Of a DNA stretch of 52,450 nucleotides, positions 40,741 to 50,464 are shown one piece after another; position 1 is the first letter of the stretch; every line of letters starts with the position of its first letter. The notes under the pieces were generated by a model, which was not told the origin of the DNA, did no database searches, and worked only from the letters and a program-made list of their open reading frames with translations. The position numbers and the translations under genes were made by a program. Origin of the DNA: a bacterium (lineage in GTDB: Bacteria; Chloroflexota; Dormibacteria; UBA8260; Bog-877); NCBI GenBank assembly GCA_021802115.1, contig JAKABA010000014.1, forward strand, positions 1 to 52,450, read 5' to 3'.

Positions 40741-41894
40741 CCCCGCTCCTCCTCCCCAGTGCCCGCCTCGTTCAAGGCCCGGCCCAGATGCTTTTGCGAA
40801 CGCGCCTCCAAGCCGACGGGATCATCGATCCCGATGGCCGTCGACCCCCAGCGGAGCAGCAGCCCGCCCCAGGTGAGTCCAGCGCCGAAGGCTACCAGAC
40901 AGATCAGATCACCGCTTTGGCAGCGGCCCTGTTCCGCCGCCTCGGCCAGGGCCAGAGGGATCGAGGCCGAGGAGGTGTTGCCCAGCCGCTCCAGATTGCC
41001 GGCGAAGCGCTCCAGGGGCAGCTCCAGGCGCCCGGCGGCGGTCGCCAGAATCCGGGAGTTTGCCTGATGGGGAACAACCAATGTCAGCTGATCCGGACTG
41101 CTGCCCACGGCCTCCGCCAGACGGGCCACGACCTGCTCCAGGATCTTGGTGCTGAATCGGAACACTTCGCGCCCATTCATGGTCACCACTCTCCCCAGCG
41201 CCCTCGGTGAGGCGGTGTACCTGGGCCGGTCGGTCGGTTGGGAACTTGCCTGGAAGGGCAGGGTCCCCAGGGCCGGAGCTCCTCGGCCATCGGCGCCCAG
41301 GTCGATCGCGAGCAGCTCACTGCCGCCCACGTCCGGGCCGCCGACGAGGAAAGCTCCTGCGCCATCCCCGAAGAGGACCGCGGTCGACCGATCAGACCAG
41401 TCCACCAGCCGGCTGAAGATCTCGGCTGCCACCACCAGCACTCGCCGGCTCAGTCCGGTGTGGATCAGTGCCTGGGCCAGGGCCAACCCATAGATGGCGC
41501 CGGAGCAGGCGGCCTGGACATCGAAGGCCGGGCCGTGGGGGCAGCCCAGATCGGCCTGCAGGCGACACGCGAGGGATGGGAAGGTCTCATCTGGGGAGCT
41601 GCTGGAACAGATCACCGTGTCGACCTCGGCAGCCTCCACGCCGGTGGCGGCGAGCGCGGCTCGAGCGGCCCGGGCGGCCAGCTGCAGCAGGGTCTCCTCG
41701 GGGCTGGCTACCCGGCGCTCACGGATCCCGGTCCGGCTGGAGATCCATTCATCGGAGGTATCCAGAAAGTGCTCGACCTCGGAATTGGACACCACGATCT
41801 GGGGCAGGGCGCTGCCAACCGCCATCACCCGGCAGCCCGGGACGCCCGGACCGGTCGCGGCGTTGCCGGGCTGCGCCCTCCACACTGATCCCAT
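40737..41894 (-). CDS. fabH: FabH-type beta-ketoacyl-ACP synthase III
   Basis: About 385 residues with the FabH signature: active Cys in VQAACSGAIYGLALAQ, His in LVVPHQANSRIL, Asn in LERLGNTSSASIPLAL, and SDEWISSRTGIRER near the start. It initiates fatty acid chains from acyl-CoA and malonyl-ACP. ATG 41894 is chosen (TTGGGGAC ahead); Met-Ala-Val at 41825 is an alternative that starts the fold directly. The C-terminus has about 40 extra polar residues after GGLLLRWG. Divergent from accD across a short control region. Confidence 0.95.
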   Translation of the reverse strand: MGSVWRAQPGNAATGPGVPGCRVMAVGSALPQIVVSNSEVEHFLDTSDEWISSRTGIRERRVASPEETLLQLAARAARAALAATGVEAAEVDTVICSSSSPDETFPSLACRLQADLGCPHGPAFDVQAACSGAIYGLALAQALIHTGLSRRVLVVAAEIFSRLVDWSDRSTAVLFGDGAGAFLVGGPDVGGSELLAIDLGADGRGAPALGTLPFQASSQPTDRPRYTASPRALGRVVTMNGREVFRFSTKILEQVVARLAEAVGSSPDQLTLVVPHQANSRILATAAGRLELPLERFAGNLERLGNTSSASIPLALAEAAEQGRCQSGDLICLVAFGAGLTWGGLLLRWGSTAIGIDDPVGLEARSQKHLGRALNEAGTGEEERG

Positions 41895-41922
41895 CGGGTC
41901 CCCAAGGCTCAAAGTGCCCTCT

Positions 41923-41963
41923 AGGTTACGGGCTCGGCCCGGATTTGGCCCAGGGCGTAACCT
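41923..41963. promoter_or_regulatory. Inverted repeat between fabH and accD
   Basis: AGGTTACG (41923-41930) is mirrored exactly by CGTAACCT (41956-41963), centres 33 bases apart, about three helical turns. It lies in the divergent region between the two fatty acid operons, where a shared repressor or activator could bind. No regulator of this type is in the window. Confidence 0.45.
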
Positions 41964-42069
41964 TTCCGGCGGTGCAGGACTCTGCTTGCGTCGGTAGGGC
42001 GCCCAGGCGCGACCAATTGAGGGCACCGGAGATGCGCCAGAGCGGAATGCTCGAGAAGGGAGGACGTGG

Positions 42070-42921
42070 ATGTCGATAAGTGCCACCTACGCCCGTTCGC
42101 AGGCCGGCCCGGATGCCGGGGCGTTCACCTGTACGGCCTGTAAGGCCACCTACCCGCTGGCCCAGGTGGCCGGCAACCTCTACGTCTGCCCAGGTTGCTC
42201 TCATCATGCGCGGATCGGCGCCCACGAAAGGGTGCGCCAGTTGGCCGACCGGGGCACCTTCCAGGAGTGGGACGCCGCCCTTGCCGGCACCGACCGGCTG
42301 GAGTTCTTCGACACCAGGGCCTATGTCGACCGTCTCGACGAGGCCCGTGTTCGGCAGCAGCTGCCCGACGCGATCCTGACCGGCCAGGCCGCCCTCCATG
42401 GACATCAGGTCGGCCTCGCCGCCTTTGACTTCGGGTTCATGGGGGGCAGCCTGTCGACCGCGGTGGGCGAGCGCCTCGCCCGCGCCATCGAGCACAGCGC
42501 CGGGGCCTGTCTGCCCTTCGTCTGCGTCACCTCATCGGGCGGCGCCAGAATGCAGGAGGGAGTCTTCTCCCTGATGCAGATGGCCAAGAGCGTGGCGGCC
42601 CTGCACCGGCTGGCGGAGGCGCACCTGCCCTTCATATCCATCCTGGTGGATCCCACCATGGGCGGCAGCATCGCCAGTTTCGCTGCCCTTGGCGATGTGA
42701 TCCTGGCCGAGCCCAAGGCGATGATCGGATTCACCGGGGCCCGGGTGATCACCCAGGCGACCTACGAGCAGCTCCCGGCGGGTTTCCAGACCAGTGAGTT
42801 CCACCATGCCCGGGGCCTGATCGACCGCGTTGTCGACCGGCGCGAGCTCAAGGAGGTCCTGGCCCAGCTTTTGGCGGTCCTGGCAGGGCCGTCAGGGGAG
42901 CACAGCCAGGCTCTGGCATGA
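42070..42921 (+). CDS. accD: AccD, acetyl-CoA carboxylase carboxyltransferase beta subunit
   Basis: A 283-residue protein. The N-terminal zinc ribbon is complete: CTACKATYP then CPGC, four Cys. The crotonase-fold carboxyltransferase domain has FDFGFMGGSLSTAVGERLAR, SSGGARMQEGVFSLMQMAK and DPTMGGSIASFAALGDVILA. With AccA it transfers the carboxyl group to acetyl-CoA, the first committed step feeding FabH. ATG 42070 has GGGAGGACG ahead. It overlaps accA by ATGA. Confidence 0.96.
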   Translation: MSISATYARSQAGPDAGAFTCTACKATYPLAQVAGNLYVCPGCSHHARIGAHERVRQLADRGTFQEWDAALAGTDRLEFFDTRAYVDRLDEARVRQQLPDAILTGQAALHGHQVGLAAFDFGFMGGSLSTAVGERLARAIEHSAGACLPFVCVTSSGGARMQEGVFSLMQMAKSVAALHRLAEAHLPFISILVDPTMGGSIASFAALGDVILAEPKAMIGFTGARVITQATYEQLPAGFQTSEFHHARGLIDRVVDRRELKEVLAQLLAVLAGPSGEHSQALA

Positions 42922-43754
42922 CCCTCGGTGAGTCCGAGGAGTCCGCGCCTCCCGACGACGCCGCCGCCGCCTGGGCTCACGTCGAGGTTTCCCGGCATCC
43001 CGACCGTCCCTATTCGCTGGACCTGATCGAGCGCTGCCTGGACGACTTCATCGAGCTGCACGGTGACCGCCAGGGCGGAGACGATGCGGCCGTGGTCATC
43101 GGGTTGGCCCGGCTGGGCGGCCGGCGCCTAGCCGTGGTCGCCAACCAGAAGGGGCGGACCCTCGAGGAGCGCGGCCGGCGCAACTTCGGCATGGCTCATC
43201 CGGAAGGCTATCGCAAAGCGCAGCGCCTCTTTGCCCTGGCCGGTCGGCTGCAGCTGCCAGTGGTCAGTTTCATCGACACCCCTGGCGCATACCCAGGAGT
43301 GGCCGCGGAGGAGCGCGGCCAGGCCTGGGCCATCGCCCAGACCCTGGAGGCCCAGCTGGCCCTGCCCACCCCCTACCTGGCAGTCGTGATCGGCGAGGGC
43401 GGCAGCGGTGGAGCCCTGGCGACCCTGCTGGCCGACGCCGTGCTGGTCTTGGAGCATGCCTTTCTCTCCGTGGCCTCGCCGGAGGCTGCCGCCGCGATCC
43501 TGTTCCGGGACGCCGGTCAGAAGCAGCACGCCGCAGCCGCTCTCCGCTTGGAGGCGGCCAATCTGCTGGAGTGGGGGATCGCCGACGAGATCGTGCCGGA
43601 GCCACCTGGCGGCGCCCACACCGACTGGGATGCGACCGCCGCCCTGCTGCGGCCTCGCCTGGAGGAGAGGCTTCGGCTCATCACCGAGCGGGGTTTCGAC
43701 CCGGCCCGAAGGCGCGAGCGGTACCGCCGGCTGGACGGCCTCTTCGAGGCCTGA
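42918..43754 (+). CDS. accA: AccA, acetyl-CoA carboxylase carboxyltransferase alpha subunit
   Basis: A 278-residue protein. RHPDRPYSLDLIERCLDDFI and ELHGDRQGGDDAAVVIGLAR are the family start, and NFGMAHPEGYRKAQRLFALA, FIDTPGAYPGVAAEERGQAW and VIGEGGSGGALA form the CoA-binding and oxyanion regions. It pairs with AccD; the four-base overlap supports equal translation. The N-terminus is about 35 residues shorter than in Gram-negative AccA. Biotin carboxylase and BCCP genes are not in this window. Confidence 0.96.
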   Translation: MTLGESEESAPPDDAAAAWAHVEVSRHPDRPYSLDLIERCLDDFIELHGDRQGGDDAAVVIGLARLGGRRLAVVANQKGRTLEERGRRNFGMAHPEGYRKAQRLFALAGRLQLPVVSFIDTPGAYPGVAAEERGQAWAIAQTLEAQLALPTPYLAVVIGEGGSGGALATLLADAVLVLEHAFLSVASPEAAAAILFRDAGQKQHAAAALRLEAANLLEWGIADEIVPEPPGGAHTDWDATAALLRPRLEERLRLITERGFDPARRRERYRRLDGLFEA

Positions 43755-43818
43755 ACCGGGTCCCGGCCGGGGACGGCGCCCGTGGGCCCCTCTGAGGAAG
43801 TGCCTTGGGGGACCTCGA

Positions 43819-44373
43819 TCAGGCCGCTGGCTGCCTCGGAGCCACGAAGACCAGCCTCTGGTAGACCACGTACTTGGCCACCCAGAGGAGGACATAGGTG
43901 CCGACGTAGGCGACGCTGGCCACCACCACGTGGAGGCCCCGGCCCCCCGGTGCGTGGGCGGCGGCCGCCCCCGTCGCCAGCGAGGAGACCACCAGACTGG
44001 CCCCCGTGGTGAGCCAGTAGAGCGTCATCTGGCGGCCAACTCCGCGTCGATCGGCCTCGGGCCAGATCCAGTATCGGCTGATGAGGTACGACGGGACCGT
44101 GCCCACCAGGGTCGCCAGCACCGCTGCGGTCATGGCACCGGTGATTCCGGCGGCATAGAGCACCACCAGCGCGATCTCGGAGACCACAGTCGAGAGACCC
44201 GAGGTCAGCAGGTAGCGCAGCCACCGGGACGAGCGCGCCCGCGCCAGGGCCGGGCGCAGCCACGGCCGCTGCGCGGCCCTGGCGCCAACCCAGGCTGGTA
44301 CCGGGGTGGACTCATCCAAGGCGGCCTCGGGGGCCAGCTCCGAGGGGCGGACGGACGAGTCTGCCAGGGTCAT
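43819..44373 (-). CDS. GtrA-family membrane protein
   Basis: A 184-residue protein with four helices in the GtrA layout: RWLRYLLTSGLSTVVSEIAL, LATLVGTVPSYLISRYWIW (the conserved helix with aromatic end), and VAYVGTYVLLWVAKYVVYQR. GtrA proteins are thought to flip lipid-linked sugars across the membrane. About 50 polar residues precede the first helix. It is convergent with accA and has no sugar gene beside it, so its substrate is open. Confidence 0.85.
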   Translation of the reverse strand: MTLADSSVRPSELAPEAALDESTPVPAWVGARAAQRPWLRPALARARSSRWLRYLLTSGLSTVVSEIALVVLYAAGITGAMTAAVLATLVGTVPSYLISRYWIWPEADRRGVGRQMTLYWLTTGASLVVSSLATGAAAAHAPGGRGLHVVVASVAYVGTYVLLWVAKYVVYQRLVFVAPRQPAA

Positions 44374-44480
44374 GGGTGAAGCATCCCATAGGGCAGCCTC
44401 GGTGCCCTGAAACCAAACTTAGAGTCGGTGCCGCCGGCTCGGCGGGGACCGTCCCGCCCGCGCTGGCCGCCCGGTTCAGG

Positions 44481-45992
44481 TCACACCCCGCCCTGGCCGT
44501 CCGCCCGGCTGGCGGCCGCCTGAAGCTGCTCCCAGAGAACGGCCACGTCCTGCGGCTCGGTCCTGAGGCCCCCGATGGTGGCACGCAGGACGAAATGGCC
44601 AGCGAGCACCGCGTGCGAGATGAAGACCTCGCCAGCCGCGTTGACGCGGGCCATCAGGTCGCGATTGTGAGCTTCCAGCTCCGCCTCCGAGTTGAGACGC
44701 TCTGGACGGTGCCGAAAGCACAGGGTCGACATTGGCATCGGAGCACACATCTCCCAGTCCGACGCGGCCTCCAGCTGAGCCCGCAGCCACCCGGCCATCG
44801 CGAGGTGGCTGCGCAGCAACCTCTCCAGCCCCTCCTGGCCGAAGTAGCGAAGCACCATCCAGAGCTTGAGCGCACGCATGCGTCGCCCCAGCGACACCCC
44901 GAAATCCATCAGGTTGCGGGCGCCGAAGCCCTGGTCCCGGTCGGCCTCGGGAGTGGCCAGATAGTCAGGGACCAAGGAGAACGCCCGTCGCAGGACCTCC
45001 GGTCGCGTGGTCAGCAGGACCGAGCAGTCGAGCGGTGTGAACAGCCACTTGTGAGGGTTCATCACCACCGACTGCGCCCGGGAGACGCCGGCGAAGACTC
45101 CCCTTCGCTCCGGCAGGATGGCCAGGGCGCCCCCATGGGCGGCGTCGATGTGCAGCCACAGCCCGTGGCGCTCGCAGATGGTTGCGATCTCGTCGACCGG
45201 ATCGATGCTGGTGCTGGCGGTGGTTCCCACCGTGGCCACCACCGCGCAGGGGCGGTGGCCGGCTTGAAGGTCAGCTTCGATCGCCTGAGCGAGGGCGTGT
45301 GGATCCATCCGGAACTCTTCATCGGAGGCGACCGCCCGAAACCCGGTCCGGCCCAGCCCCAGGGTGACCACGGCCTTCTCCACCGAGGAGTGCGCCTGGT
45401 CGGAAGCGTAGACACGCAGAGCCGGAAGCTCCGGCCGGCCGGCCAGGCCCAGCTCGCGCACCTCCGACCCGGCGGCCTCCCGCGCCGCCGCCAGGGCCAC
45501 CAGGGTCGAGGAGGAGGCGGTGTCGTTGATGTGCCCGTCGAAGGTGTCGGGTAGACCCGTCATCCGCGCCAGCCAGCGGCACACCACCCACTCCAGCTCG
45601 GTCGCGGCGGGGCCGGTGCGCCAGAGCATGGCATTGGCGTTGAGCGTGGCGGTGAGAAGCTCCCCCAGGATCCCGGCGCCGGCGGCCGAGCTGTTGAAGT
45701 AGGCGAAGAAACGAGGGTGGTTCCAGTGGGTGCTGGCCGGGATCAGGAGGTTCTCGATGTCCGCCATGATCGCCTCCATGGGCTCCCCCGCCCGGGGAGG
45801 CTCCCCTGGAAGCGCGGCAGCCACCGCCCCGGGCTCGACCCGGGCCAGAGGGGGCAGGCTGGCGACCTGTTCGAGATAGGCCGCCGCCAGGTCGACCGCG
45901 GCGTAGCCGTGGCGTCGGAACTCAGCTGGCGACATGTCCCTCTGCAAGGCCGCCCCCTGGTCGGACTCGGCCCCGGGGGTCCGGGTGGTCAT
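44481..45992 (-). CDS. PLP-dependent group II (aromatic-type) amino acid decarboxylase
   Basis: A 503-residue decarboxylase. NHPRFFAYFNSSAAGAGILG, NDTASSSTLVALAAAREAAG, HSSVEKAVVTLGL, HIDAAHGGAL and the PLP Lys in VVMNPHKWLFTPLDCSVLLT follow the order of aromatic-L-amino-acid decarboxylases (TyDC/AADC). It would remove CO2 from an aromatic amino acid such as Tyr, Trp or DOPA; Glu or Asp use cannot be excluded by sequence. ATG 45992 overlaps the stop of the MTHFR-like gene (ATGA), a coupling I do not know from elsewhere. Confidence 0.93.
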   Translation of the reverse strand: MTTRTPGAESDQGAALQRDMSPAEFRRHGYAAVDLAAAYLEQVASLPPLARVEPGAVAAALPGEPPRAGEPMEAIMADIENLLIPASTHWNHPRFFAYFNSSAAGAGILGELLTATLNANAMLWRTGPAATELEWVVCRWLARMTGLPDTFDGHINDTASSSTLVALAAAREAAGSEVRELGLAGRPELPALRVYASDQAHSSVEKAVVTLGLGRTGFRAVASDEEFRMDPHALAQAIEADLQAGHRPCAVVATVGTTASTSIDPVDEIATICERHGLWLHIDAAHGGALAILPERRGVFAGVSRAQSVVMNPHKWLFTPLDCSVLLTTRPEVLRRAFSLVPDYLATPEADRDQGFGARNLMDFGVSLGRRMRALKLWMVLRYFGQEGLERLLRSHLAMAGWLRAQLEAASDWEMCAPMPMSTLCFRHRPERLNSEAELEAHNRDLMARVNAAGEVFISHAVLAGHFVLRATIGGLRTEPQDVAVLWEQLQAAASRADGQGGV

Positions 45993-46807
45993 CCGGCCGC
46001 GCCCACGTCGGCAGCCCGGGCGGCGGTGAAAGCGCGGCTTATCCCCACCGCATAGTGCTCGGCGCCCAGGGTGATGAGGTGGAGGCGCAACCCGGGGCGG
46101 TGGCCGATCTCGGTCGCGATCTCAGCGGCCACCGCGACCCCCTCTCCATCCGCCATCCGGTGGGCCGTGGGCTCCGGTATCGGCAGGGCCGGCAAGGCGG
46201 CACGGACGAAGGCCAGGCTCCGAGCGGAGCGGATCACCCCCACGCTGGCAAAGATGGCCACCCCCGGGGGGAGCACGTCGCGGGCGTCTTCAAGGAAGGA
46301 ATCGAAGGCGTCGAGATCGAAGATCATCTGGGTCTGCACGAAGTCGATCCCGGCCGCCACCTTGCGCGCCAGCAGCCGCAGCTCGCGGGGGCGCTCAGCG
46401 AACGGGTTGACCACGGCGCCCCGCAGGAGATCGTGCGGCTCAGCCCAGGTGGGGATTCGCGCCAGCACATCCACCACGCTGATCCCGGGGTCGACCATCC
46501 CCTGGTTCCGATCCCCGCGCACCACCAGCACGCCGGCCGCGCCCAGAGCGGCTGCTCCAAGCACCTGCTGCTGGAGTCCCAGCAGGTTGCGGTCGCGACA
46601 GGAGAGGTGAACGATCGGCCTCAGGCCGTGGGCCAGGCAGGCCGGTACGGCCGCCAGGGGCGAGAGCCTGGGCCTGCCCATATGGTTGTCGGTGAGACCC
46701 ACGACCCCCACGGCCTGGGCCAACTGGGCGAGCGCCTGGCGGACCGGCTCCAGCTGGGCGTGGCGCGGCATGGAAAGCTCGGCGGAACGCTCGGCGGCAG
46801 GAAACAC
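45989..46807 (-). CDS. Methylenetetrahydrofolate reductase-like protein (short form)
   Basis: About 272 residues of the MTHFR/MetF TIM barrel. SAELSMPRH near the start holds the catalytic-type Glu; VVGLTDNHMGRPRLSPLAAV, VHLSCRDRNLLGLQQQVLGA, VLVVRGD, and FVQTQMIFDLDAFDSFLEDA follow in MetF order. The family reduces methylene-THF to methyl-THF using FAD. GTG 46807 is preferred over ATG 46771 because the latter would lose the first strand. The frame runs further upstream without barrel sequence. Coupled downstream to the decarboxylase gene. Confidence 0.8.
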   Translation of the reverse strand: MFPAAERSAELSMPRHAQLEPVRQALAQLAQAVGVVGLTDNHMGRPRLSPLAAVPACLAHGLRPIVHLSCRDRNLLGLQQQVLGAAALGAAGVLVVRGDRNQGMVDPGISVVDVLARIPTWAEPHDLLRGAVVNPFAERPRELRLLARKVAAGIDFVQTQMIFDLDAFDSFLEDARDVLPPGVAIFASVGVIRSARSLAFVRAALPALPIPEPTAHRMADGEGVAVAAEIATEIGHRPGLRLHLITLGAEHYAVGISRAFTAARAADVGAAG

Positions 46808-46952
46808 GATGCACCCAATATATTGACCTCGCAAGAGATGGGAAAATTCATCCTGATGGCGGATGGCAAGGCGGCTCTGGGCCAGCCAGAATCCAACTTG
46901 GCCGAGGTGCCTCCTTCGGATTCTCCGTCCCATCCGATTCGAACTCATCGCG

Positions 46953-47717
46953 TTGGCTGACTCCGCACCCGCAGCCTCCCCCGCGGGTGCCCCGGGCGTC
47001 GTGGCGCCCAGTGACGGGGTCCCAGTTCTGGAGGTTAGGCACCTCGGCCGCTCGCTCTCACTGGGAGAGCAGGCGCTGGAGATCCTGCGTGACATCACCT
47101 TCGCCATTCCCAAGGGCGAGTTCGTGACTCTGATGGGCCCATCTGGCAGCGGCAAGAGCACCCTGCTGGGCTGCATCACCGGGCTGGACACGCCCAGCAC
47201 CGGCCAGGTCTTCCTCAACGGGACCGACATATCCTCGATGCGCGAGTCGCAGCTGGCCGGCATCCGCAACCGCACCGTGGGCATGGTCTTCCAGGCATTC
47301 AACCTGATCCCGACCCTCACCGCCCGGGAGAACGTCGAGGTGCCGCTTTACGCGGGAACCTGGAAGGGGTCCCCGACCTCCAGGTCGGAAGAGCTGCTGG
47401 GGCTGGTCGGCCTCTCGCACCGCCTGGAACATCGGCCCAACCAGCTGTCGGGAGGTGAGCAGCAGCGGGTGGCGATCGCCCGTGCCCTGGCCACCCAGCC
47501 CCCTTTGGTGGTCGCCGACGAACCGACTGGCAATCTGGCCGCCGCCCAGGGCAAGGAGCTGCTGGAGCTGCTCTGGGACCTCCGTGACAAGCTGGGAACC
47601 ACCTTTGTGATCGCGACCCATGACGCCTCGATCACCCCCTACGCGACCAGGATGCTGCAGCTGGCCGACGGGCAATTGGTGGGCGACCATCCCGGCCCCC
47701 GCGCCGACGTGGCGTGA
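46953..47717 (+). CDS. MacB/LolD-type ABC exporter ATPase
   Basis: About 254 residues. Walker [12 protein letters not shown]-loop [20 protein letters not shown], signature [15 protein letters not shown], Walker [12 protein letters not shown] and H-loop [17 protein letters not shown] identify the MacB/LolD group. The Asp normally after Asn-Leu in the D-loop is Ala here, a mild departure. TTG 46953 is the likely start; earlier residues in the frame are antisense to the MTHFR-like gene leader. It overlaps the permease gene by GTGA, so they form one transporter. Confidence 0.9.
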   Translation: MADSAPAASPAGAPGVVAPSDGVPVLEVRHLGRSLSLGEQALEILRDITFAIPKGEFVTLMGPSGSGKSTLLGCITGLDTPSTGQVFLNGTDISSMRESQLAGIRNRTVGMVFQAFNLIPTLTARENVEVPLYAGTWKGSPTSRSEELLGLVGLSHRLEHRPNQLSGGEQQRVAIARALATQPPLVVADEPTGNLAAAQGKELLELLWDLRDKLGTTFVIATHDASITPYATRMLQLADGQLVGDHPGPRADVA

Positions 47718-50455
47718 AAGCCGGGCTCTACCTCCGCTACACCACCCGCTCCCTCCGCCGCGGTGGGCGCAGAACCGTCCTGGCGGCCTTCTGTGTGGGG
47801 GTCGGGGTGATGGCGATCGTGGGCCTGCAGCTGGCGGCCGCCATGGTCACCGCATCCCTCACCTCCAACGTGCGCCAGGCTAATGGGGGTGACGTCTCCG
47901 TGGTGTCAGTGGCGGTCCCCCTGCCGTCCTCTGAGCTGGGCACCTTCGCCACGCTCAAGGCGCAAGGCCGAATCACCAACTTCACGGCGGTGCGTGAGGA
48001 CCAATCCACCCTGATCGGGAGCGGCGGCCAGGGCGTCTCCGCCGTGATCGACGCGGTCGACCCCCGGAGCTTTCCCCTGGTCGGGAGCCTGCTGCTGCGC
48101 CCTGGGGCGCTGGGCGACTTCCACCAGCTGATGGAGCGGCCCAACACCATGGTCCTGTCAGGTGGCGTCGCCAGCCTCCTCAGGGCAAGGGCGGGCAGCC
48201 GGGTCCGTGTCAACGTGGCCGCCGCCAAGCACAGGATCCTCTGGACCGTCGGGGGCATTCTCCAGGGCAGCCCTCCGGCCGGCCTCAACCAGGACGTCCT
48301 GGTGTCCAGCCTGACCCTGGACCAGGCGCTGACCGCCTCCGCCCCCAACGAGTACGGTGCCATCTACGTCACCACCCGCGACTCCAAAGCCGCCAGTCAG
48401 GTGGCGGGTCGGCTCCGCAGCCAGTTCCCGCTGGCGACGGTTTCGACGGTTCAGCAGGCCCTCAACTCCGACCAGAAGGCCAGCCAACAGCTGACCCAGT
48501 TCCTGTCGGTGGCGGGGCTGGCCGCGCTCCTGATCGGGGGGATTGGAATCATCAACACCATGCAGGTCAGCATGGCCCGCCGGCGGCTCGAGATCGCCAT
48601 GCTCAAGACCACCGGGTACCGGCGCCGCGACCTCTACCTGCTCTTCGGCCTGGAGGCCGCTCTGCTGGGCCTGGGGGGTGGGGTGGCGGGAGCCCTGGTG
48701 GGAATTGGGCTCTCGGACGGGATCCGAGCCCTGCTTCAGAACGTGGCGGCGATCGATATCAACTTCGTCGTCAACTGGGAGGTGGTGCTGGCCGGGGTCG
48801 GCATCGGCGTCGCCACCACCTGCATCTTCGCGATCCTGCCGATCGTGCGCCTGAGCCGGGTGCGTCCTGCGGCGGTGCTCCGCGACGACCCCGGCCCTCC
48901 CTCCGCGGCCTCGATCGGGACCAACTTTCTGCTGCTGGCGCTGGTCGGAGTCCTGTTCTGGCTGCTGGCTTCCGCGATCCTCAGCTCGGCGGTGCTGGCC
49001 TTGGAGCTGGTGGTGGGGAGCGCCATCGCCCTGGCCCTGCTGACAATGCTGTTCAGCCTCGCCCTCTGGCTGGTCGGCCACCTGCCGGTGCCGGAGCGTT
49101 TCACCGCCAGCCACCTGCTCCTGGTGACCGGGGGCCTGGTGATCGCCATCGCCATAACCACGGTCGCCAGCCTTCGAGCGGTGGGCGCGCTGATGATCGC
49201 GATCGCCCTGCTCGGCTACCTGGTGGTGGTGCTGCCCCGCCCGATCCAGTCCACGATCCGGCTAGCCCTGCGCAATGCGTCCCGGCAGCGCACCCGGACC
49301 GCCGGGACGGCGGTGGCCCTGTTCGTCGGGGTCTTCGCGGTGGGCCTGATACTGGTCCTGGGAACTGACATCCGCGCCGACCTGGACAGCATCATCACCC
49401 GGGCCACAACCTACAACGTGATCGCGGTCGCGCCTGGCCAGAGCCAGCAGCAGTTGCTCCGGGCCGCGCAGCGCCTGCATCCCAGCGGCGAGCTCTCAAC
49501 CGAGGCCGCCGTGACCCTGCCCGTCAGCATCAACGGCAAACCCTTGGCCGCGGCTCTGGGCTCGAGATCGGGAAGCTCCTCCGCCCGGGACGCGGTCTTT
49601 CTGTTCAGCGGGATTCAGGGTTTCCCGGTCCAGAACGGGGTGTTCCCCGGGGTGCGCATCACCGCCGGGCGACAGCTGACAGCGATCGACCAGCGCCGCA
49701 ACGGCGTGCTGGTGAGCGCCTCCCTCCGCCAGAGTCCGTACCACCTGGCCGTGGGCGCCAGCATCGTGGTGACAAATCCGCTCGCCAGCCACCCCGTCCC
49801 GGTCGACCTGACGGTGGTGGGCTTCTACAGCCCAGCCAGTTCCAGCTCCAAGAAGGGGATCTCGATAAGCACCACGGTGGCGCCCATCCTGGCCACCGAC
49901 GCCACCACCCGGTTGGTGGGTGGCGCCAACGTGGAGCAGGTGCTGGAGCTGAAGTTCCCACCCAACCGGGCCGACGCTGCCGCCGCCGAGCTGCGGGCGG
50001 CCGACCAGGGGGCCCAGGTGGTGAGCCTGGCCGACTTCACCCTGATCATCGACCAGTTCCTCAACAACGCCATCCTCTTCCTCACCGCCATCGCCTCCCT
50101 GGCCCTGCTGGCGGGGATCGTGATCATCGCCAACTCGGTGGCCCTGGCGCTGCTCGAGCGCAGGCGCGAGATAGGTATCGAGAAGGCGGTGGGCCTTGGC
50201 AGCCGGGCGGTCCTGGGCCAGGTCCTGATCGAGACCGCGACCGTGGCCTGGCTGGGAGCTACCGGGGGAATGCTGGCGATCGCCCTGGTGCTGCTGCCCC
50301 TCAGCCGCTTGGTGGTGAAGATCAACCTTGGCATACCCACGCCGCTGGCGCTGGCGATCGTCCTTGGCGCCATCCTGATCGCGGTCGGGACGGCCGCTCT
50401 GGTGGCCTGGGGACCGGTCCGGATCCGGCCGCTTGAGGTGCTGCGCTACGAGTGA
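47714..50455 (+). CDS. MacB/FtsX-type ABC permease, two FtsX domains
   Basis: A 913-residue permease. An N-terminal helix (about 20-45) is followed by an outer MacB-like periplasmic-type domain, then a first FtsX block (about 265-395: GLAALLIGGIGIINTMQVSM, then RRRLEIAMLKTTGYRRRDLY), extra helices (about 405-520), a second outer domain (about 545-780) and a final FtsX block (LALLAGIVIIANSVALALLE, RRREIGIEKAVGLGSRAVLG). This ten-helix type works with the ATPase in export or mechanotransmission; substrates include lipoproteins, peptides and drugs. Start GTG 47714. Confidence 0.92.
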   Translation: MKAGLYLRYTTRSLRRGGRRTVLAAFCVGVGVMAIVGLQLAAAMVTASLTSNVRQANGGDVSVVSVAVPLPSSELGTFATLKAQGRITNFTAVREDQSTLIGSGGQGVSAVIDAVDPRSFPLVGSLLLRPGALGDFHQLMERPNTMVLSGGVASLLRARAGSRVRVNVAAAKHRILWTVGGILQGSPPAGLNQDVLVSSLTLDQALTASAPNEYGAIYVTTRDSKAASQVAGRLRSQFPLATVSTVQQALNSDQKASQQLTQFLSVAGLAALLIGGIGIINTMQVSMARRRLEIAMLKTTGYRRRDLYLLFGLEAALLGLGGGVAGALVGIGLSDGIRALLQNVAAIDINFVVNWEVVLAGVGIGVATTCIFAILPIVRLSRVRPAAVLRDDPGPPSAASIGTNFLLLALVGVLFWLLASAILSSAVLALELVVGSAIALALLTMLFSLALWLVGHLPVPERFTASHLLLVTGGLVIAIAITTVASLRAVGALMIAIALLGYLVVVLPRPIQSTIRLALRNASRQRTRTAGTAVALFVGVFAVGLILVLGTDIRADLDSIITRATTYNVIAVAPGQSQQQLLRAAQRLHPSGELSTEAAVTLPVSINGKPLAAALGSRSGSSSARDAVFLFSGIQGFPVQNGVFPGVRITAGRQLTAIDQRRNGVLVSASLRQSPYHLAVGASIVVTNPLASHPVPVDLTVVGFYSPASSSSKKGISISTTVAPILATDATTRLVGGANVEQVLELKFPPNRADAAAAELRAADQGAQVVSLADFTLIIDQFLNNAILFLTAIASLALLAGIVIIANSVALALLERRREIGIEKAVGLGSRAVLGQVLIETATVAWLGATGGMLAIALVLLPLSRLVVKINLGIPTPLALAIVLGAILIAVGTAALVAWGPVRIRPLEVLRYE

Positions 50456-50464
50456 CTACTCCTC

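Noticed and set aside
48158..49114. Minus-strand 318-codon Gln/His/Asp-rich frame inside the FtsX permease
   Set aside because: Antisense of hydrophobic helices gives Gln/Glu/His-rich text; no start signal or domain.
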